The notes below the pieces were generated by a model. It had not been told where the DNA came from and searched no databases. It worked only from the letters and a program-made list of their open reading frames with translations. The translations under genes were made by a program, and so were the position numbers. This document shows positions 50,108 to 61,995 of a stretch of DNA of 64,000 nt, piece by piece (position 1 is the stretch's first letter; each line of letters starts with the position of its first letter). This DNA comes from Apostichopus japonicus. Lineage: Eukaryota; Echinodermata; Holothuroidea; Aspidochirotida; Stichopodidae. Location: contig NC_092563.1 of NCBI RefSeq assembly GCF_037975245.1, forward strand, positions 27,679,960 to 27,743,959, read 5' to 3'.

Positions 50108-50236
50108 TCCAGAAAGCAGAGTCGCAAAAATCTGGAAAAGTCATTTCCGCGGCTGTGGAATTTAGTGGAAGAAAACCACCTTTGGTTGATGTGTAAATAC
50201 GATGGATTGCAATCTTACAGAGTTGTAATGGTGTAA
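50108..50236 (+). CDS. Weak candidate terminal exon
   Basis: The acceptor GATGTTATTTCAG ends at 50107 and is followed by text of higher GC with a CCGCGG site. One frame stays open to TAA at 50234 (SRKQSRKNLEKSFPRLWNLV, then EENHLWLMCKYDG). A second frame (QKAESQKSGKVISAAVEF, then SGRKPPLVDV) stops near 50196 and is the one in phase with the 44665-44768 candidate. Having two usable frames shows how little the phase argument proves. No family is recognised. Confidence 0.2.
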   Translation, partial: SRKQSRKNLEKSFPRLWNLVEENHLWLMCKYDGLQSYRVVMV

Positions 50237-51689
50237 GAGACTAGCCAGGAGTTATAATATGATAGGAACATATATCAATTTTTCAAATTTGTGTAAAGTA
50301 CAAATGTAACTACTTCAAATTAAGTAAGAAAAAATTGTTAAAATGTGGAGGTATCAGAAAGTATTCTGTAGTTCTGTGACAGTCATAAATGGGGGGGGGG
50401 GGAGGGGAGTGTTGAAAAGAATATTAACTTAAAGAACTATCATTCAGGAAGTTTGATCCAAGTTTGATAGAGAATCTTCATTTGCATAACAATAGCATCC
50501 GACTTTTATGATTTATGATGTTTATTATGATGTTTGAGTTTGAGTATATTTCCACAACAATAAGAGAGGAGTAGTACAGAGTCCAGATAAAACAAGGTGG
50601 TGGACGAGGACTGAACTTCACTTACATTTAGATTCTTCTATGCTGACACAGAGTTCAATGGCCATTACATCATCACAATAGACATGGATCCAGATTAATG
50701 GTGGGTGATTGTAAGTAGGAGGGGGATGGGGGAAGGGGTCGAGAATGGAAATTCCACCCCTTTATTGACTTAGTAATCAAGTTTAAAGCATATTTGTCAC
50801 AACAACCTTCTTCATGTAATGGTCAATGGTCAATTGTCCTTTTCATGCTTGACAGTTTCAACCTTTGTTCAAAAGTGCCTCCCATATAAATCTTGTGCCT
50901 CCTAAATACAAAGCTATTGAAGGGAAAGTTTTCCTCCATTGTAGCCACTAATCGAAAGGCTTTGAAATATCGTAAACCTTTTATCTGAAGTAATAATTTT
51001 CTAAATTGGACAATATGCACTCTGTCTAATTAACACATTGGAAACCCATGTACAGTATGCTAAAATTGGTGAGTGCCGTACATATGGGGGCAGGAGGGAG
51101 TGGAGTGGTGCAATATGGCCCTTCCCCCGCCCAAAAAAAGTTCTGACTTCTGTTGGATTTAATTGTCCCATTTGTTTTCTCTCTCACTTTCTATGCTTCA
51201 CAATCACAAATAATGTAACTAACAAGTTCTTGATTAGCTTGTTGTTCAGGGGTGTATTGTTTTACAATTTGCAGTTGACATGACTGATTGCATTCAGTGT
51301 TGTTACCTTCATCATCATGACAGACTTAATTATTATTATTACTATTAATAATAGCACACAGATAAGTAATAGACTTGTAGGACACCATGGGACATTTCAA
51401 GTGTCTCTTTTTCAGAAGCTTTGAAAGTGTCTCAAGAGACTAGCTAGGCTTGTCTTATTGCGAGGAAGTGACAAAACTTTTTAGAAAAAACATGTTAACA
51501 AAGATATTAGCCTTTGTAAAGCGCTAAATTCCGAAAACTGTAGAAAAATTTTCTGACCGTCTGGAAAAGTCCTGAGACCCACCAAAGATTTTACGGGACC
51601 GCCCGCCCCATAGTTTGCAGATGTTTGGTCTCTAAGCTGTGTTAGATTTCATTGGTATATTCTTTGATAAACGTTCATCTCATACCGTT
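50237..51689. other. Non-coding DNA
   Basis: A G run is at 50391-50402 and an ATTATTATTACTATTAATAATA stretch near 51330. No gene. Confidence 0.4.
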
Positions 51690-52140
51690 ACAGTGCTATT
51701 TACTACAACGATGGCCAGCAACCTTTGGGTACTTGACCCGATGTTTAATGTTTGAATCGCATACGATTTTTGATGGGTCGCACAATGGTATCAGAAATCG
51801 CAGAAAATTTTTAACTTCAGTTCAGGCTTTACCGATCGGCAACGGAAACTTACAACATACTCTGTACAGTACGTGATCATTATTGCGCTTCCGTTTGTAC
51901 CAAAAAAGTTTGTGAACCAATCTCAGGATTGCAATGTTGCGTCTTCAAGCCAATATTGATGCACATGTAGCAAGGTAGCAGAGCCAACAATCACGTTAGC
52001 ATCAATATTCCAGTGGCATTTTAATGATAAACTTGGTCACAAGGGGGGGGGGGGTGGGGGCATGATCGATGGGTCCTGGAGAAATGCTAAAATGTTTGGA
52101 CGGGCTGTGGCCTAAAAATGTTGCAGACCGGTGTTCCACA
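51690..52140. mobile_element. Possible ancient DNA-transposon remnant
   Basis: ACGATGGCCAGCAACCTTT near 51708 and the reverse complement of 52116-52135 (ACACCGGTCTGCAACATTT) agree at about 13 of 19 positions. Both are reminiscent of hAT ends of the form CAGNGGTYYNCAACCTTT. The interior has a G run (52043-52054) and raised CpG. No target duplication was found and no transposase frame is visible. Confidence 0.3.
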
Positions 52141-53794
52141 GCATAGGATCAGAAGCGCCTGTACGTAAGCTGACTACACTTAGTAACAATACAGTCAGTC
52201 ACATTATAGAATATTGGTATATATTCGAATCTGACTGCCTGTCAACCATGTCATGTACACTGTGAAAGTCTCCTGGTACTTTCAGGACTTTGTGATGGTA
52301 TTTATTATTTCATTTATTAAGTTCAGTAAAGACTAGAACCGTTTCCATCAGATAAGGTTTCACTTGATAAATATTTTCTGTACAATTTGCAGTCAGTACC
52401 ACCAGAGACAAACACAGTTTCAAACTTGCTCAGCCTGCTTTGCACATTCCCCATAAACTGTCTCACATAGAATTTGTCCAAAATGGCTAAATTTACCAAC
52501 CCCAATAGAGATTCAGTGAAAAAGACAGCCACCTTGGTATTAGGTAGTTTAGTCTGACTCATTATATATTAAAAAAAACCACCACCTCTTGAACTTGCAA
52601 CTGGGAGAAGAAGCAGAAAAAAACCCAGTCTATCCCATCATGATTTTGTTAGAGTTTATTATGAGTTGGCTGATCCCTAATGAGATTTACAATCTCTGCA
52701 CATGACCCCTAAGGTCATATGGTGGGCTATTAAATTTTTTTTTCCCCAAAAAGTTTTAATTTGTATTCTCACCATTTAATCACTTAGTTGTCTTTTTCTT
52801 TTCCTTGCCTTTTTTCATTGCCAAATTTTTGATTACAACCCAGAGATTAAAATCTGGAGTAGTTATAAGAGGAAAGAAGGGACCCAGCCAAATTGATTCC
52901 AGACTGGGGAGGTCATGGGGGCGTTCCAATTAACCTCATCATAACTATTGTCTAGGGTACATGGTATTTTAGATATTAAAATCTCTGGGAAAGTGAAGGC
53001 TTATGTTTCAAGCATACTTAATACCCAGCTTTATGACTCTGGAAAGAAGGGAAACATTCCACAAATGAGGAGGTCAGATGAAGAGGTCAAAGAGAGGGAG
53101 GGGAGCCATTGAAACTTTTTTTTTGTTATCTTCTCTGAGTGAAGTAATAGGTGTGCCAAAAGACAGAGTAAACAAGGTCTTCTGTTTTAAGCATAACTCA
53201 AGGCACTGGATCAAATTGTCAATTTTTTTTTCCTTTTTTTTTTTTTCTTTTCGTATAATGAAAAATTTTGAGTTTGTTTATGTATATTGTTTTTTATGGA
53301 GGGTGGTGATAACCAGGCCATCAGTAACAGTGGGGTGGTAGAGATTTTGTCATATCTCTACCAAGAAATGAAAGCGAGAGATTGGACAGATAAATGGATA
53401 GACGAGGAGACTAACTCAGCTAATGAAAATTGTTTCCATGGTGACGGAAGGGTTAGGAATAGATTTATTTAGAGAGAGGTCAAGCAATTAAGGGGTTAAG
53501 CTTGACTGTGATAGAGTTAGTCTATATTCTTTGTCAGTGGTTTTGCCTGCACAAATTTAACACAGTAGATTAGATTGTTGGGCAATTGATCATGATATGA
53601 AATGGAGGTGGGCTTCCTGAAGAGTGGAAAAGGTTTTGGTGTCTGATTTGTGTGTTAGTCTCATCCACAGGAATGTTTTTGATTCATACCCTGGGAGATT
53701 GGGAAGGAAGTATTACAATTTTTATTATCTGCCAAACTAGACTGAATGAACCTGTAATAATGATGGATTGATAGTTAATATACAGAGTATTTCA
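52141..53794. other. Non-coding AT-rich DNA
   Basis: T-rich tracts lie at 52733-52744 and 53222-53252. No gene or recognisable element. Confidence 0.45.
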
Positions 53795-54095
53795 CAAGTC
53801 TCCCTCACCTCCCCCTCCATTATCCCCTGTCCTTCCATTATCCTCCTCATTTACCCCTCTCCCTCCATTATCCCCTCTCCCTCCATTATCCTCCTCTATT
53901 ACCCCTCCTCCATTAACCCCCCTCCATTATCTCTATTTCTCCCTCCCCTCCATTATGTCCCTTCCCTTCATTATCCCCTCTCCCTCCATTATCTCCCTTT
54001 CCTCCATTATCCCCTCTCCCTCCATTACCCCTCCCCCTCCATTATCCCTCCCCTCCATTACCCCTCCCCTCAATTATCACCTTTCTCCTCCATTA
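53795..54095. repeat. Pyrimidine-rich CTCCATTATCCCC repeat
   Basis: About eighteen irregular copies of CCCTCCATTATCCCCTCT-like units of 12-20 bp. The + strand is almost purine-free except for the ATTA core. The 110-codon + strand frame (53768-54100) is an artefact of this repeat. Confidence 0.92.
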
Positions 54096-57000
54096 TATGA
54101 CAATTCTCATTGAGTTTCTTAAGATAGATATTGCCATGAAACAGTGTCAGTTAACTTTTACTTTTACTAAAGCCTTGAAAAACTGAATGAAACTAAAACA
54201 AATTTATAACTAAATAGTACTAGATTAATCGCTGTCGGTCAATGGTTTAGTAATTTCACTGACAGCATCCTCAATGGTCATCTCGATGCTCAAGTATATT
54301 GCCTTTTAAATATGACTGTATAACGGTCACCCACAGACAAACTGTTACTCTTGTTACCAGAGCAATCCTTATAGTTTTGTTGCTTATTGGGAGACCTTTT
54401 GAGAGCTATTGAGTAATTCTAGCTGTAAATTTTGATGTTAATATTGCATATTGTCCTATAATCGCTGTGATGTACTCCTCAATTCAGTATCCAGCTCACG
54501 TCTGTCACGACAAAAGTTGTTGCCCAAGTTCTGATTTTATTGCTTTCCCTCTCCGTTTCGCCTCTCCAATATAATATTCTACATGGAAGGGCCACAAGAG
54601 CCATATTGGCATGTACCATCTGTTACTTTGTCAGGTCATTGAGCAGAATTTAGATATAATGGTTAATTTCATAGGATGTGATACCAAACAATCTCTATCA
54701 AATATACAACAATTCATTCATATCAACAATTCATTATTAATGATTTCTAATCCCTCCCCCTCCCCCCCCCCCACCCAACCCCTTCTGACTCCTCCCATAT
54801 CATTCCTACCTCTAGCTTGCTTGACAGCCAGATTGTTGAAATTGCACTTTTTTTCTATTGCATCTCGATAATCCATCAATCCACCCTTTTCTGTCTGATT
54901 TTGAAAATGATGCTATCCATCACCTAAGAGAGACATATATACTTGAGGAACAGAGATTTTGATTGGACTTTGAAATGCTACCTGTCAATCACAGCTCTGT
55001 CCAACTGAACTGCTGAAGGTGACCAACAGTACTAGCTCAGTGTATGCCCGTGCACACCTTGACCGGCACATAAACCATCTGATAAACGCTTCAGCCCGTA
55101 CCTTTGAGAAAAAATTAATCGTAAATGTAATTATTGTTTGGTCGACAAAGACTACAGGGATAGGAGGTTTCTTATGCTACTTGCATCGCTTTTTTTTTGC
55201 CTGGTCATGTCCGCACAGATTAGCTCTCCCATTAAGGAAATGAGAGACTGGTTCACTAGCTAAATTATGTGACAATATTGGGATGCATGAGTAACGAGGC
55301 TGGAAGCCGTCAGTCATTAATTTGAGAAACTTGCCCTGACGAGTCCTCCGAGAGGAAAGAGTTAAGAAAAAAAAGAAGAAAAAAACGATAGTAGAAATAA
55401 AATAGAAAAGAGAAGAAAAAGAGAAAGATTGAAGAAATGTTGTCATGACAACTAATGATTGTCTAAGATAAGGAATTAAAGTTTATCCAACCCACGTGTG
55501 TATAGTAAGAGAAATACAAGGAGATGAATTAAAGATCGGGGGGTGAGGGCCCCGTAGATGATGTGTGCAAGCGCACACCTTCATCAGCTTCAGTTCAAGC
55601 ACTTGCATTAACTAGGCACGGTTGGATAATTATCTGGCTCAGATTATGAAGGGATCATATATCATAGATTTCCTGAATGAGTTTAGATTAACAAAAAGAA
55701 AAAAGAACCTTCGGAACAAGTGCGAACAGTAAGGTACAGAATAGAAAAAAATACAAATATAGTAAAGAAAAAAGAAAAGCAAAAAATGGGGGATAATATA
55801 TTAAGGGATAGTTGGTGTTAAAGGAGTCAAGAAAACAGATGAAAATGAACAAGAGCTCTGATTATACCTTGCGTTGAGACGGCTTAATTGACGACGTGAG
55901 TGATGAGGGTCTAGAGTAAAGAAATGTTTGTGGGTAAACGAGAGAGAGAGCTGGTATGGGAGGAATTAGTGGCGTGAGGAGGATAAAGTTGCCGGGGAAA
56001 ACATTAATTACTGTATTGTGATTATGTTTATTGAGCTTACGTATGTGGGCTATGTCACTGTGAAAGAAAAGCTAATGAGCGGACTATGCTAAGAATGTCT
56101 TTAGTTACATGATATTGTCGGCAACTGCTTACGAGACCTGGCTAATGAAGAGAAAGGCTTGTCTTCATTACCTGCATAAATTGAAGTTGAAAAGATGTTA
56201 TATGGTCCAAGTCAACATGGCTGTGGTTTTGTGGTGTGAAATAGGAGCTACATTGCAATAACATCAACTAATATTTCTCTGTGATGTACGTGTGCATAGT
56301 CTCCCCCGATAATGAGCCAGTTTTTGCCAGGACGATAACGCTCTCATGAATTTGCCTTTTACGACATAAATCTTTCCGTTTCTATCAAAGATTACGTTTA
56401 TTGATTGAAGTTTGTCACTCAATAGGTAAAGATCAAAGGGGGGGGGTGGGGGGGAGGTTCTTAGGCTCTATCATGGATAGAAAACAGCATTCTCTTTTCT
56501 TTGGCTTTAATAGTAATGATAATAATAATAATCATAACGGTAAAAAAGATGGAGGAAGAGAAATTCTCCAAAGAGACTTAGTTGATGTCAACCGTGTTAA
56601 TTTGAGCAGATGCCCTTAAGAACAGTTTAGAAAAACAAAGCTAATAATACTGAAGTTTAATATTCATACCAATACATATTTTTAAAGTAAGTATAAGAGG
56701 ACTTGAGGTATGGATCCTGGTAGGATCCTCAACGGGAAACAAACAGAATACAGGAAACACATTAACAGATCGACAGGCTGGTTGAGTATTAAGTCAAATA
56801 AAGATATGATTAGTGGTGTGTGTATAAATTGGAAAGGAGATCTGACAGATACTGTAGGATAATAAACAGCCACAGAGGAAGCTAGAAGCCAGACGATGAA
56901 ATGACTACTACTAGAGATGAACATGCTAAGATGAGAGGAACAAGACTATGGCAGTAGAACCATCTTGTTTCCCATGAAAAACCGAAAACCAAAATATTTG

Positions 57001-58084
57001 TTGCTAACTTAAATGCTTGAGATCTCAGTTCATTTGTGAATAAGCTCATTTTAGGAACTTTAAGATTGACCACGGTCAACTGGATCGGTGAGCGTCTTCC
57101 TTCTGTTTGCTCAGTTGTCAGTGTTTTATGTCAACATAAAGGTCAATTTCGACCGAATTTTTATTGTAATGTTGTTTTTGTTTTCTCTTCACACAGAACA
57201 CAGTACAGTCTTTTTACACATTACACAGTACAGTCTATGTTAAAATGGTGTTTTTCTGTACTATGCATACTAGTATGTTTACTGTGGTTGCAACTGAAAG
57301 GTTCGCATCGGAGGCGTCCTAAAGCAACTGTTTGCATTGGATTGTTATTGTGTGACATGCATAGCCAAAGTCATGTACTACTTTATGGGAGATTTGTGTG
57401 GCTATAGCTCCACAGCCATTTGGCTAACATCTTAATATGAAGAGGTTTTAATCTGGTGCGGAAAATTGTGTGTCAGCTACATGAACATTTCTTAGTCACT
57501 CGGTTTGGACCAAGAGACAGAGGCTGAATCAAACTGAATCTTTGAGCCTCGTCACTATATAGCTTCATCCAGCTTTATCATGAACTAACAGTGCTAAATG
57601 TAAATAGTCCACAAATTAATGGAATATTGAAATCGTTCCAAAGTAGTAGATCCCAAGGTTTAGTTCTCAGAATCAAACTCAAAAATCAAATGCCACCACA
57701 CCCTCCCACCCACACATGCCAGAAACTGTGGCACTACCAAGACCAACTTAAGGCTTTGGGGGGGGGGGGTGGAGGAAAAGAGTCAGCAGCTTGAATTTAC
57801 TGGGACTTCAAACCAATTGACAAAATTTCAGTTATCTGATGTCATAAACCCTTACCTGGTCCTAGTGCCTAACATCATTAAATGTATCACATGGAAGGCT
57901 CAAGTGTATTGGCATCACCTTAATTTCCGTACAAAACAACATTAATTTTGTGATTGCTACCACGGAAGTCTTGGCAGTGTTCCAGGAGAGTAAGGTTCTC
58001 AAGGATGCTCTATCTATTCAGTTTTCATTGTCTAAGGGAGATAAAAAACCTGGCATTTGATTGCCTAAAGCTGATCCACTAAAA
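54096..58084. other. Non-coding DNA
   Basis: C run at 54762-54772; A/G-rich tracts at 55365-55440 and 55690-55790; G runs near 56438-56456 and at 57758-57769. A small CACAGTACAGTCT duplication is near 57197-57237. No gene supported. Confidence 0.45.
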
Positions 58085-58474
58085 GTCAAATTATCCCATT
58101 TAGTGAAGTTACCCCAAATAATATATCATAAGTTGTCCCATAAGTGAGCTTATCCCTTAAAAGTGAAGTTATCCCATAAGTGAAATTATCCCCTAAGTTA
58201 AGTTACCAAAGTATATCATAACTTAAGTTATCCCATTGGTGGAGTTTTTTTTTCATAACTGAAGTTATCCTATAGGTGAAGTTAACCCATTTAAGTGAAA
58301 TGGAACCATAAGTGATGTTATCCCATCAGTGAAGTTAACCCATAAGTGAAATAATACCATAAATGGAATGAACTCATAACTGAAGATATCCCATAAATGG
58401 AGAAGCTACCCTTTAGGTAAAGTTATACCATAAGTGAAGTTAACCCATATTTTATGCGATAAGTCATTATATAT
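58085..58474. repeat. Degenerate satellite of CCCATAAGTGAAGTTA type
   Basis: CCCATAAGTGAAGTTAT-like units of about 15-18 bp recur imperfectly. The array stops at 58474, where the composite element begins. Similar text (TATATCCCAAGAGTTATC, then TATATCCCATAAGTTAATC) resumes at 63277. Confidence 0.85.
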
Positions 58475-58516
58475 CAGGCGCGTATCCAGGATTTTCAAAC
58501 CCGGGGGTCGCGAATT

Positions 58517-58622
58517 ACTATCTAAGCGGAGCGCCACCATCGGTTGGCGCGCAGCGTACAAGAAAATTTCTTGTTTTGAAACCCCCCAGATCACCGGAAA
58601 CGGCACTTCTCGGGCTTGAAAT
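58517..58622 (+). repeat. Shared transposon core module, copy 1
   Basis: TATCTAAGCGGAGCGCCACC, then ATCGGTTGGCGCGCAGCGTA, CAAGAAAATTTC, and after a gap CCCAGATCACCGGAAACGGC and ACTTCTCGGGCTTG. It lies just inside the left end of the composite element. The same order of blocks is in copies 2 and 3. Confidence 0.85.
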
Positions 58623-59161
58623 GACCAACCAGATGTACACTTTTTGCCTGAGAACCAAGTATTTCCTAATAGTTTTTTGTTCCATCCATAACCTTTTTGA
58701 AGATTGTCAACCCGGCACACATCATGTTCGACCTGATCGCATCTCCTGTGGGTCTTTGCTTTTGTAGGTGATTCTACGTCGCGGCCCACAATACCCGTCA
58801 GCCCCACTTTTCAAGGTTTTAAGCCCCATATTTGTTCAGAATTTGAAAATTCACATTTCTCGTGAATAAACTCACTTCAAAACATACCCATAATCTTGTA
58901 CGAAATTTCATCTATGGACAACCAATATAGAAAAAACTTCCTTGAACCCCTAACAGACCGGTCAAAATTGCACGAGTAGAGGGAAGTGTGATGTAGAATG
59001 TTGGTCAGAAAATTGTCGAAAATTCAGACAGTTAATTTATTGGTGTAGAAATATTAAAACCTGTTATAACGGCTATTATAAAACTTGGTTGAAGGAAATG
59101 AAAAAATAGCAGATATTTCCGAAACCGAACACTACACACATAGGCGTAGGAGGCGCGGCGG

Positions 59162-59542
59162 CAGTGGCGGAGCTAGGGGTATTGGTCAGGAGTGGCGAGA
59201 ATGGTCTAAAGGGGCGCTTTCGACACTATCTAAGCGGAGCGCCACCACTGGTTGGCGCATAGCGTACAGAAAATTTTTGAGTAAAGATACTCCCTAGATC
59301 GCAGAAAATGACCCTTTCCGGGCCTGGCTAATTTGCAGATAAACGAAGAATAAGGTGTCATTGCCAAATTACACCAACCAAATGTGAGAAATGTCAATAA
59401 GTAGATGAGAGCGCAATAAAAAAGTCCATAATCTAGAATAATTAAAAAGTGGTAAAGAGCTGAAAAAGGCGCCAGCAGTCCATTTGAGTCCGTCAGGGGG
59501 GGGGGGCATCCGTCCCCTGACCATATGGACGTTCCGCCACTG
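59162..59542. mobile_element. 381-bp hAT-type MITE with 8-bp target duplication
   Basis: It starts CAGTGGCGGAGC and ends with the inverted CAGTGGCGGAAC (11 of 12). The flanking direct repeat CGCGGCGG is perfect (59154-59161 and 59543-59550), the length expected for hAT. Removing it restores a GC-rich string (AGGCGTAGGAGG, CGCGGCGG, GGGTGCAGGCCC) that itself looks like transposon text. The interior holds copy 2 of the shared core module and an 11-bp G run. It is too short to encode transposase. Confidence 0.9.
59225..59328 (+). repeat. Shared transposon core module, copy 2
   Basis: Inside the MITE: CTATCTAAGCGGAGCGCCAC, then CACTGGTTGGCGCATAGCGT, ACAGAAAATTTTTG, and after a gap CCCTAGATCGCAGAAAATGA and CCCTTTCCGGGCCTGG. 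It is clearly homologous to copy 1, although the host element has different termini. Confidence 0.85.
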
Positions 59543-59897
59543 CGCGGCGGGGGTGCAGGCCCTAATTCGCCATTACTAATGTAAATGAGAGTTTTGACAT
59601 AATTGGACCTCCATGCTTTTTATACATCTACATGAGACATGTCGTTGTTTACATCAGCATCCCGCGGTATACTGCGCAATTTGAACGGACCGTACGGTAC
59701 ATGATGGCATGCGATGTAATAACCGATGCTTGCTTATATGATATTGACATGAACACGTTGAATGCGCGCTTCGCGCGCGAAAATTTTTGGTTATTTTTTC
59801 AGGCAAGTCGGACAGTTTTGAGGCTTTTCATCCTGGAACGCCATTTTCATGCTCACTGATATGATGTGATATCTGCTGTTTGCGTTACAAATTCGAA

Positions 59898-60043
59898 CAG
59901 GTGCGTAGCGAGGAATTTGCCAAGGGAGGGGCGAAGCCTGTAGGCAAATTATAATTACCACCATAGTTTGGCGCGAAGCGTACAAGAAAATTTTGGCCGA
60001 AAATGTCTCCCAGATCGCTGGAAATGACACTTCCCAGGCCTTG
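59898..60043 (+). mobile_element. Element end plus shared core module, copy 3
   Basis: CAGGTGCGTAGCGAGGAATT at 59898 resembles the ends of the composite (first ten bases equal to its right end). Core blocks follow: CCACCATAGTTTGGCGCGAA, GCGTACAAGAAAATTTTGG, CCCAGATCGCTGGAAATGAC and ACTTCCCAGGCCTTG. No right-hand partner or target duplication was found, so this is probably a truncated element. Confidence 0.65.
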
Positions 60044-60412
60044 TAAGTTGCCTCTAAGTACTTTCTATTTTGAAATTACTTAGCGATATCATTTAAAAAA
60101 TGCTGAATGGGGGGGGGGCGGGCGGTCGCCCCCATCCCAAAATGCGTCATGTTCCCCGACGACACGGTCGAGTTCGAGACCAGCCACAGTTGGTTTCATA
60201 GCACAATTCTACACACGCGTTATGATAGACCATATATAGTATATATATAGATCATTAGTGAGAGAGGAAAATGGAAACGTCAAAAAATGGAGTTGTCGGT
60301 GTAAGGGGTAAGGTGAGTCACACTTTAACGAAATCATTGATCCGTCACTGGCTACCCTTCAGCGCTGTAATGATGTCACTGTTCCTCTTTCTCTTCCCGG
60401 TGTCTTCGCGTT

Positions 60413-60516
60413 TTGCTTTTACTCCCTCTTTTTCTCCTTTTTCTCTCTTTCTTCTTTTTCTTTTCCCTTCCTTCCTCTCCTTCTCCTCTTTTTTCCCCTC
60501 TTTTTTTCCCTTTTTT
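60413..60516. repeat. Polypyrimidine tract
   Basis: About 100 bp with almost only C and T on the + strand. A shorter similar tract (63195-63231) follows the other end of the palindrome-headed element, so that element probably sits within an original pyrimidine-rich stretch. Confidence 0.85.
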
Positions 60517-60561
60517 GGTTCCTTGCTTTTTGCAAAGCAAGGAACCTATGCGTTCAACTTG

Positions 60562-60563
<2 letters not shown>

Positions 60564-60620
<57 letters not shown>
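60564..60620. repeat. (GT)n microsatellite of the palindrome-headed element
   Basis: About 28 GT repeats follow TTCAACTTGGC. The same position in the second copy (63910-63967) also has GT repeats of near-equal length, so this is an integral part of the family. Confidence 0.95.
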
Positions 60621-60626
<6 letters not shown>

Positions 60627-61007
60627 ACGCTTGGCTTGTGTACACGATATCTCAATAAGGAAATGATGTATCATGATCAAACTTGTTGGGTGGATAGCCC
60701 ATAGTAAGAGGAAGATCCCTATTTTTTTTGGTGCCCGCAAAGGTCACCAAAGGTCAGTTAGATGCCAAAAACCAATATATTAGAAACAGCAATAACTCCC
60801 ATTGACAGGGTCCCACATGATTGATATTTTGGGAGTAGTTGTGAATGGGGTAAGGGATCGTTTTCAAACATAACGGTAATGTGACCCAAGGTCAACAAAG
60901 GTCAATTAATGATAAAAAACTAGTATTTTTGCGATAACTTGAGAACGAAATGTCCGTTAGGGTTGGGAGTTGCTTCAATGTAATCCAATTGTCGACCCGC
61001 ACCTGGG

Positions 61008-61041
61008 TGACCCTTGACCTCAATTTGACCTTTGGTGACCT
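61008..61041. promoter_or_regulatory. AGGTCA half-site cluster, copy 1 (DR1-DR5-DR4)
   Basis: Four TGACCY half-sites stand in one orientation with spacers of 1 (T), 5 (CAATT) and 4 (TTGG). These spacings match the direct-repeat code for nuclear-receptor heterodimers (DR1, DR5, DR4). Binding is inferred only. Confidence 0.4.
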
Positions 61042-61249
61042 TTACGTGTTTTTGGGGATTTTTACAGTTTTGATGCTATTTTCAGATGTCAAAGGTACCT
61101 TCTGAACATAAATGTCAATAGGTCGACCCCGTGTGACCTTTATGTGCGAAGTTATATGGGGTCAAAGTTTTTCGGTCGGAGTTAGGATGGCTGTACAGAC
61201 TTGTCGTTTTGTTTTTTGGAATCAGGAGATTAAACTACATTTGAAACCA

Positions 61250-61270
61250 AGGTCAAAAGGTCAAAGGTCA
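61250..61270. promoter_or_regulatory. Triple AGGTCA (DR2 and DR1)
   Basis: Three perfect AGGTCA half-sites in a row with spacers AA and A. This is a nuclear-receptor-type array by motif; function is not shown. Confidence 0.4.
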
Positions 61271-61961
61271 AATTAGAAAAAATGTGCTTATTTTGGGAGG
61301 AAACGAGCAAAAAAGAAAATGTTAGGTTTTGATGCTAGATTTGGATATCAAAGGTACCTTCCGATCAAAAATGTCAATTGGTTGACCTTCGTGTGACCTT
61401 TGTGTGCGAAGTTATACGAGGTCAAAGTTAATTTTCAGACATTTAATGCAACAACTCCCAGTTCCAAGGTGTGACGTGCTTGATATTTTTGGACAAGTTG
61501 CAATTGGTATAGGGGAATATTTTCAAACTTAACGGTCATGTGATCCGAGGTCACCAAAGGTCAATTAATGTTAAAAAACTAGTATTTTGGGGGTAGAAAA
61601 TGGGCAAAGAAAAAAATGTTTGAATTTGTATAGTTTGATTCTCTATTTAGGTCTCATCGATCAAAAATGTCAATAAGTTGACCCAAGGTGACCTTTGTGT
61701 GTTAAGTTATATGAGGTCAAAGTTAATTTTCAGACATTTAGTGTAATAACTCCCAGTGCCAAGGTATTGCACGGTTGATATTTTGGGACAAGTTGCAAAT
61801 GGTATAGGGGAATATTTTCAAACTTAACGGTCATGTGATCCGAGGTCACGAAAGGTCAATTAATGATAAAAAACTAGTATTTTTGCGATAACTTGAGAAC
61901 AAATTGTCCGTTAGGGTTGGGAGTTGCTTCAATGTAATCCAATTGTCGACCCGCATCTGGG

Positions 61962-61995
61962 TGACCCTTGACCTCAATTTGACCTCTGGTGACCT
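61962..61995. promoter_or_regulatory. AGGTCA half-site cluster, copy 2 (DR1-DR5-DR4)
   Basis: Same four half-sites and spacings as copy 1; the last spacer is CTGG instead of TTGG. Confidence 0.4.

Noticed and set aside
53768-54100. 110-codon frame rich in Pro, Ser and Leu
   Set aside because: Produced by the CTCCATTATCCCC repeat.
60271-60658. Frames rich in Ser/Phe/Leu or in Val-Cys / His-Thr repeats
   Set aside because: They come from the polypyrimidine tract and the (GT)n microsatellite.
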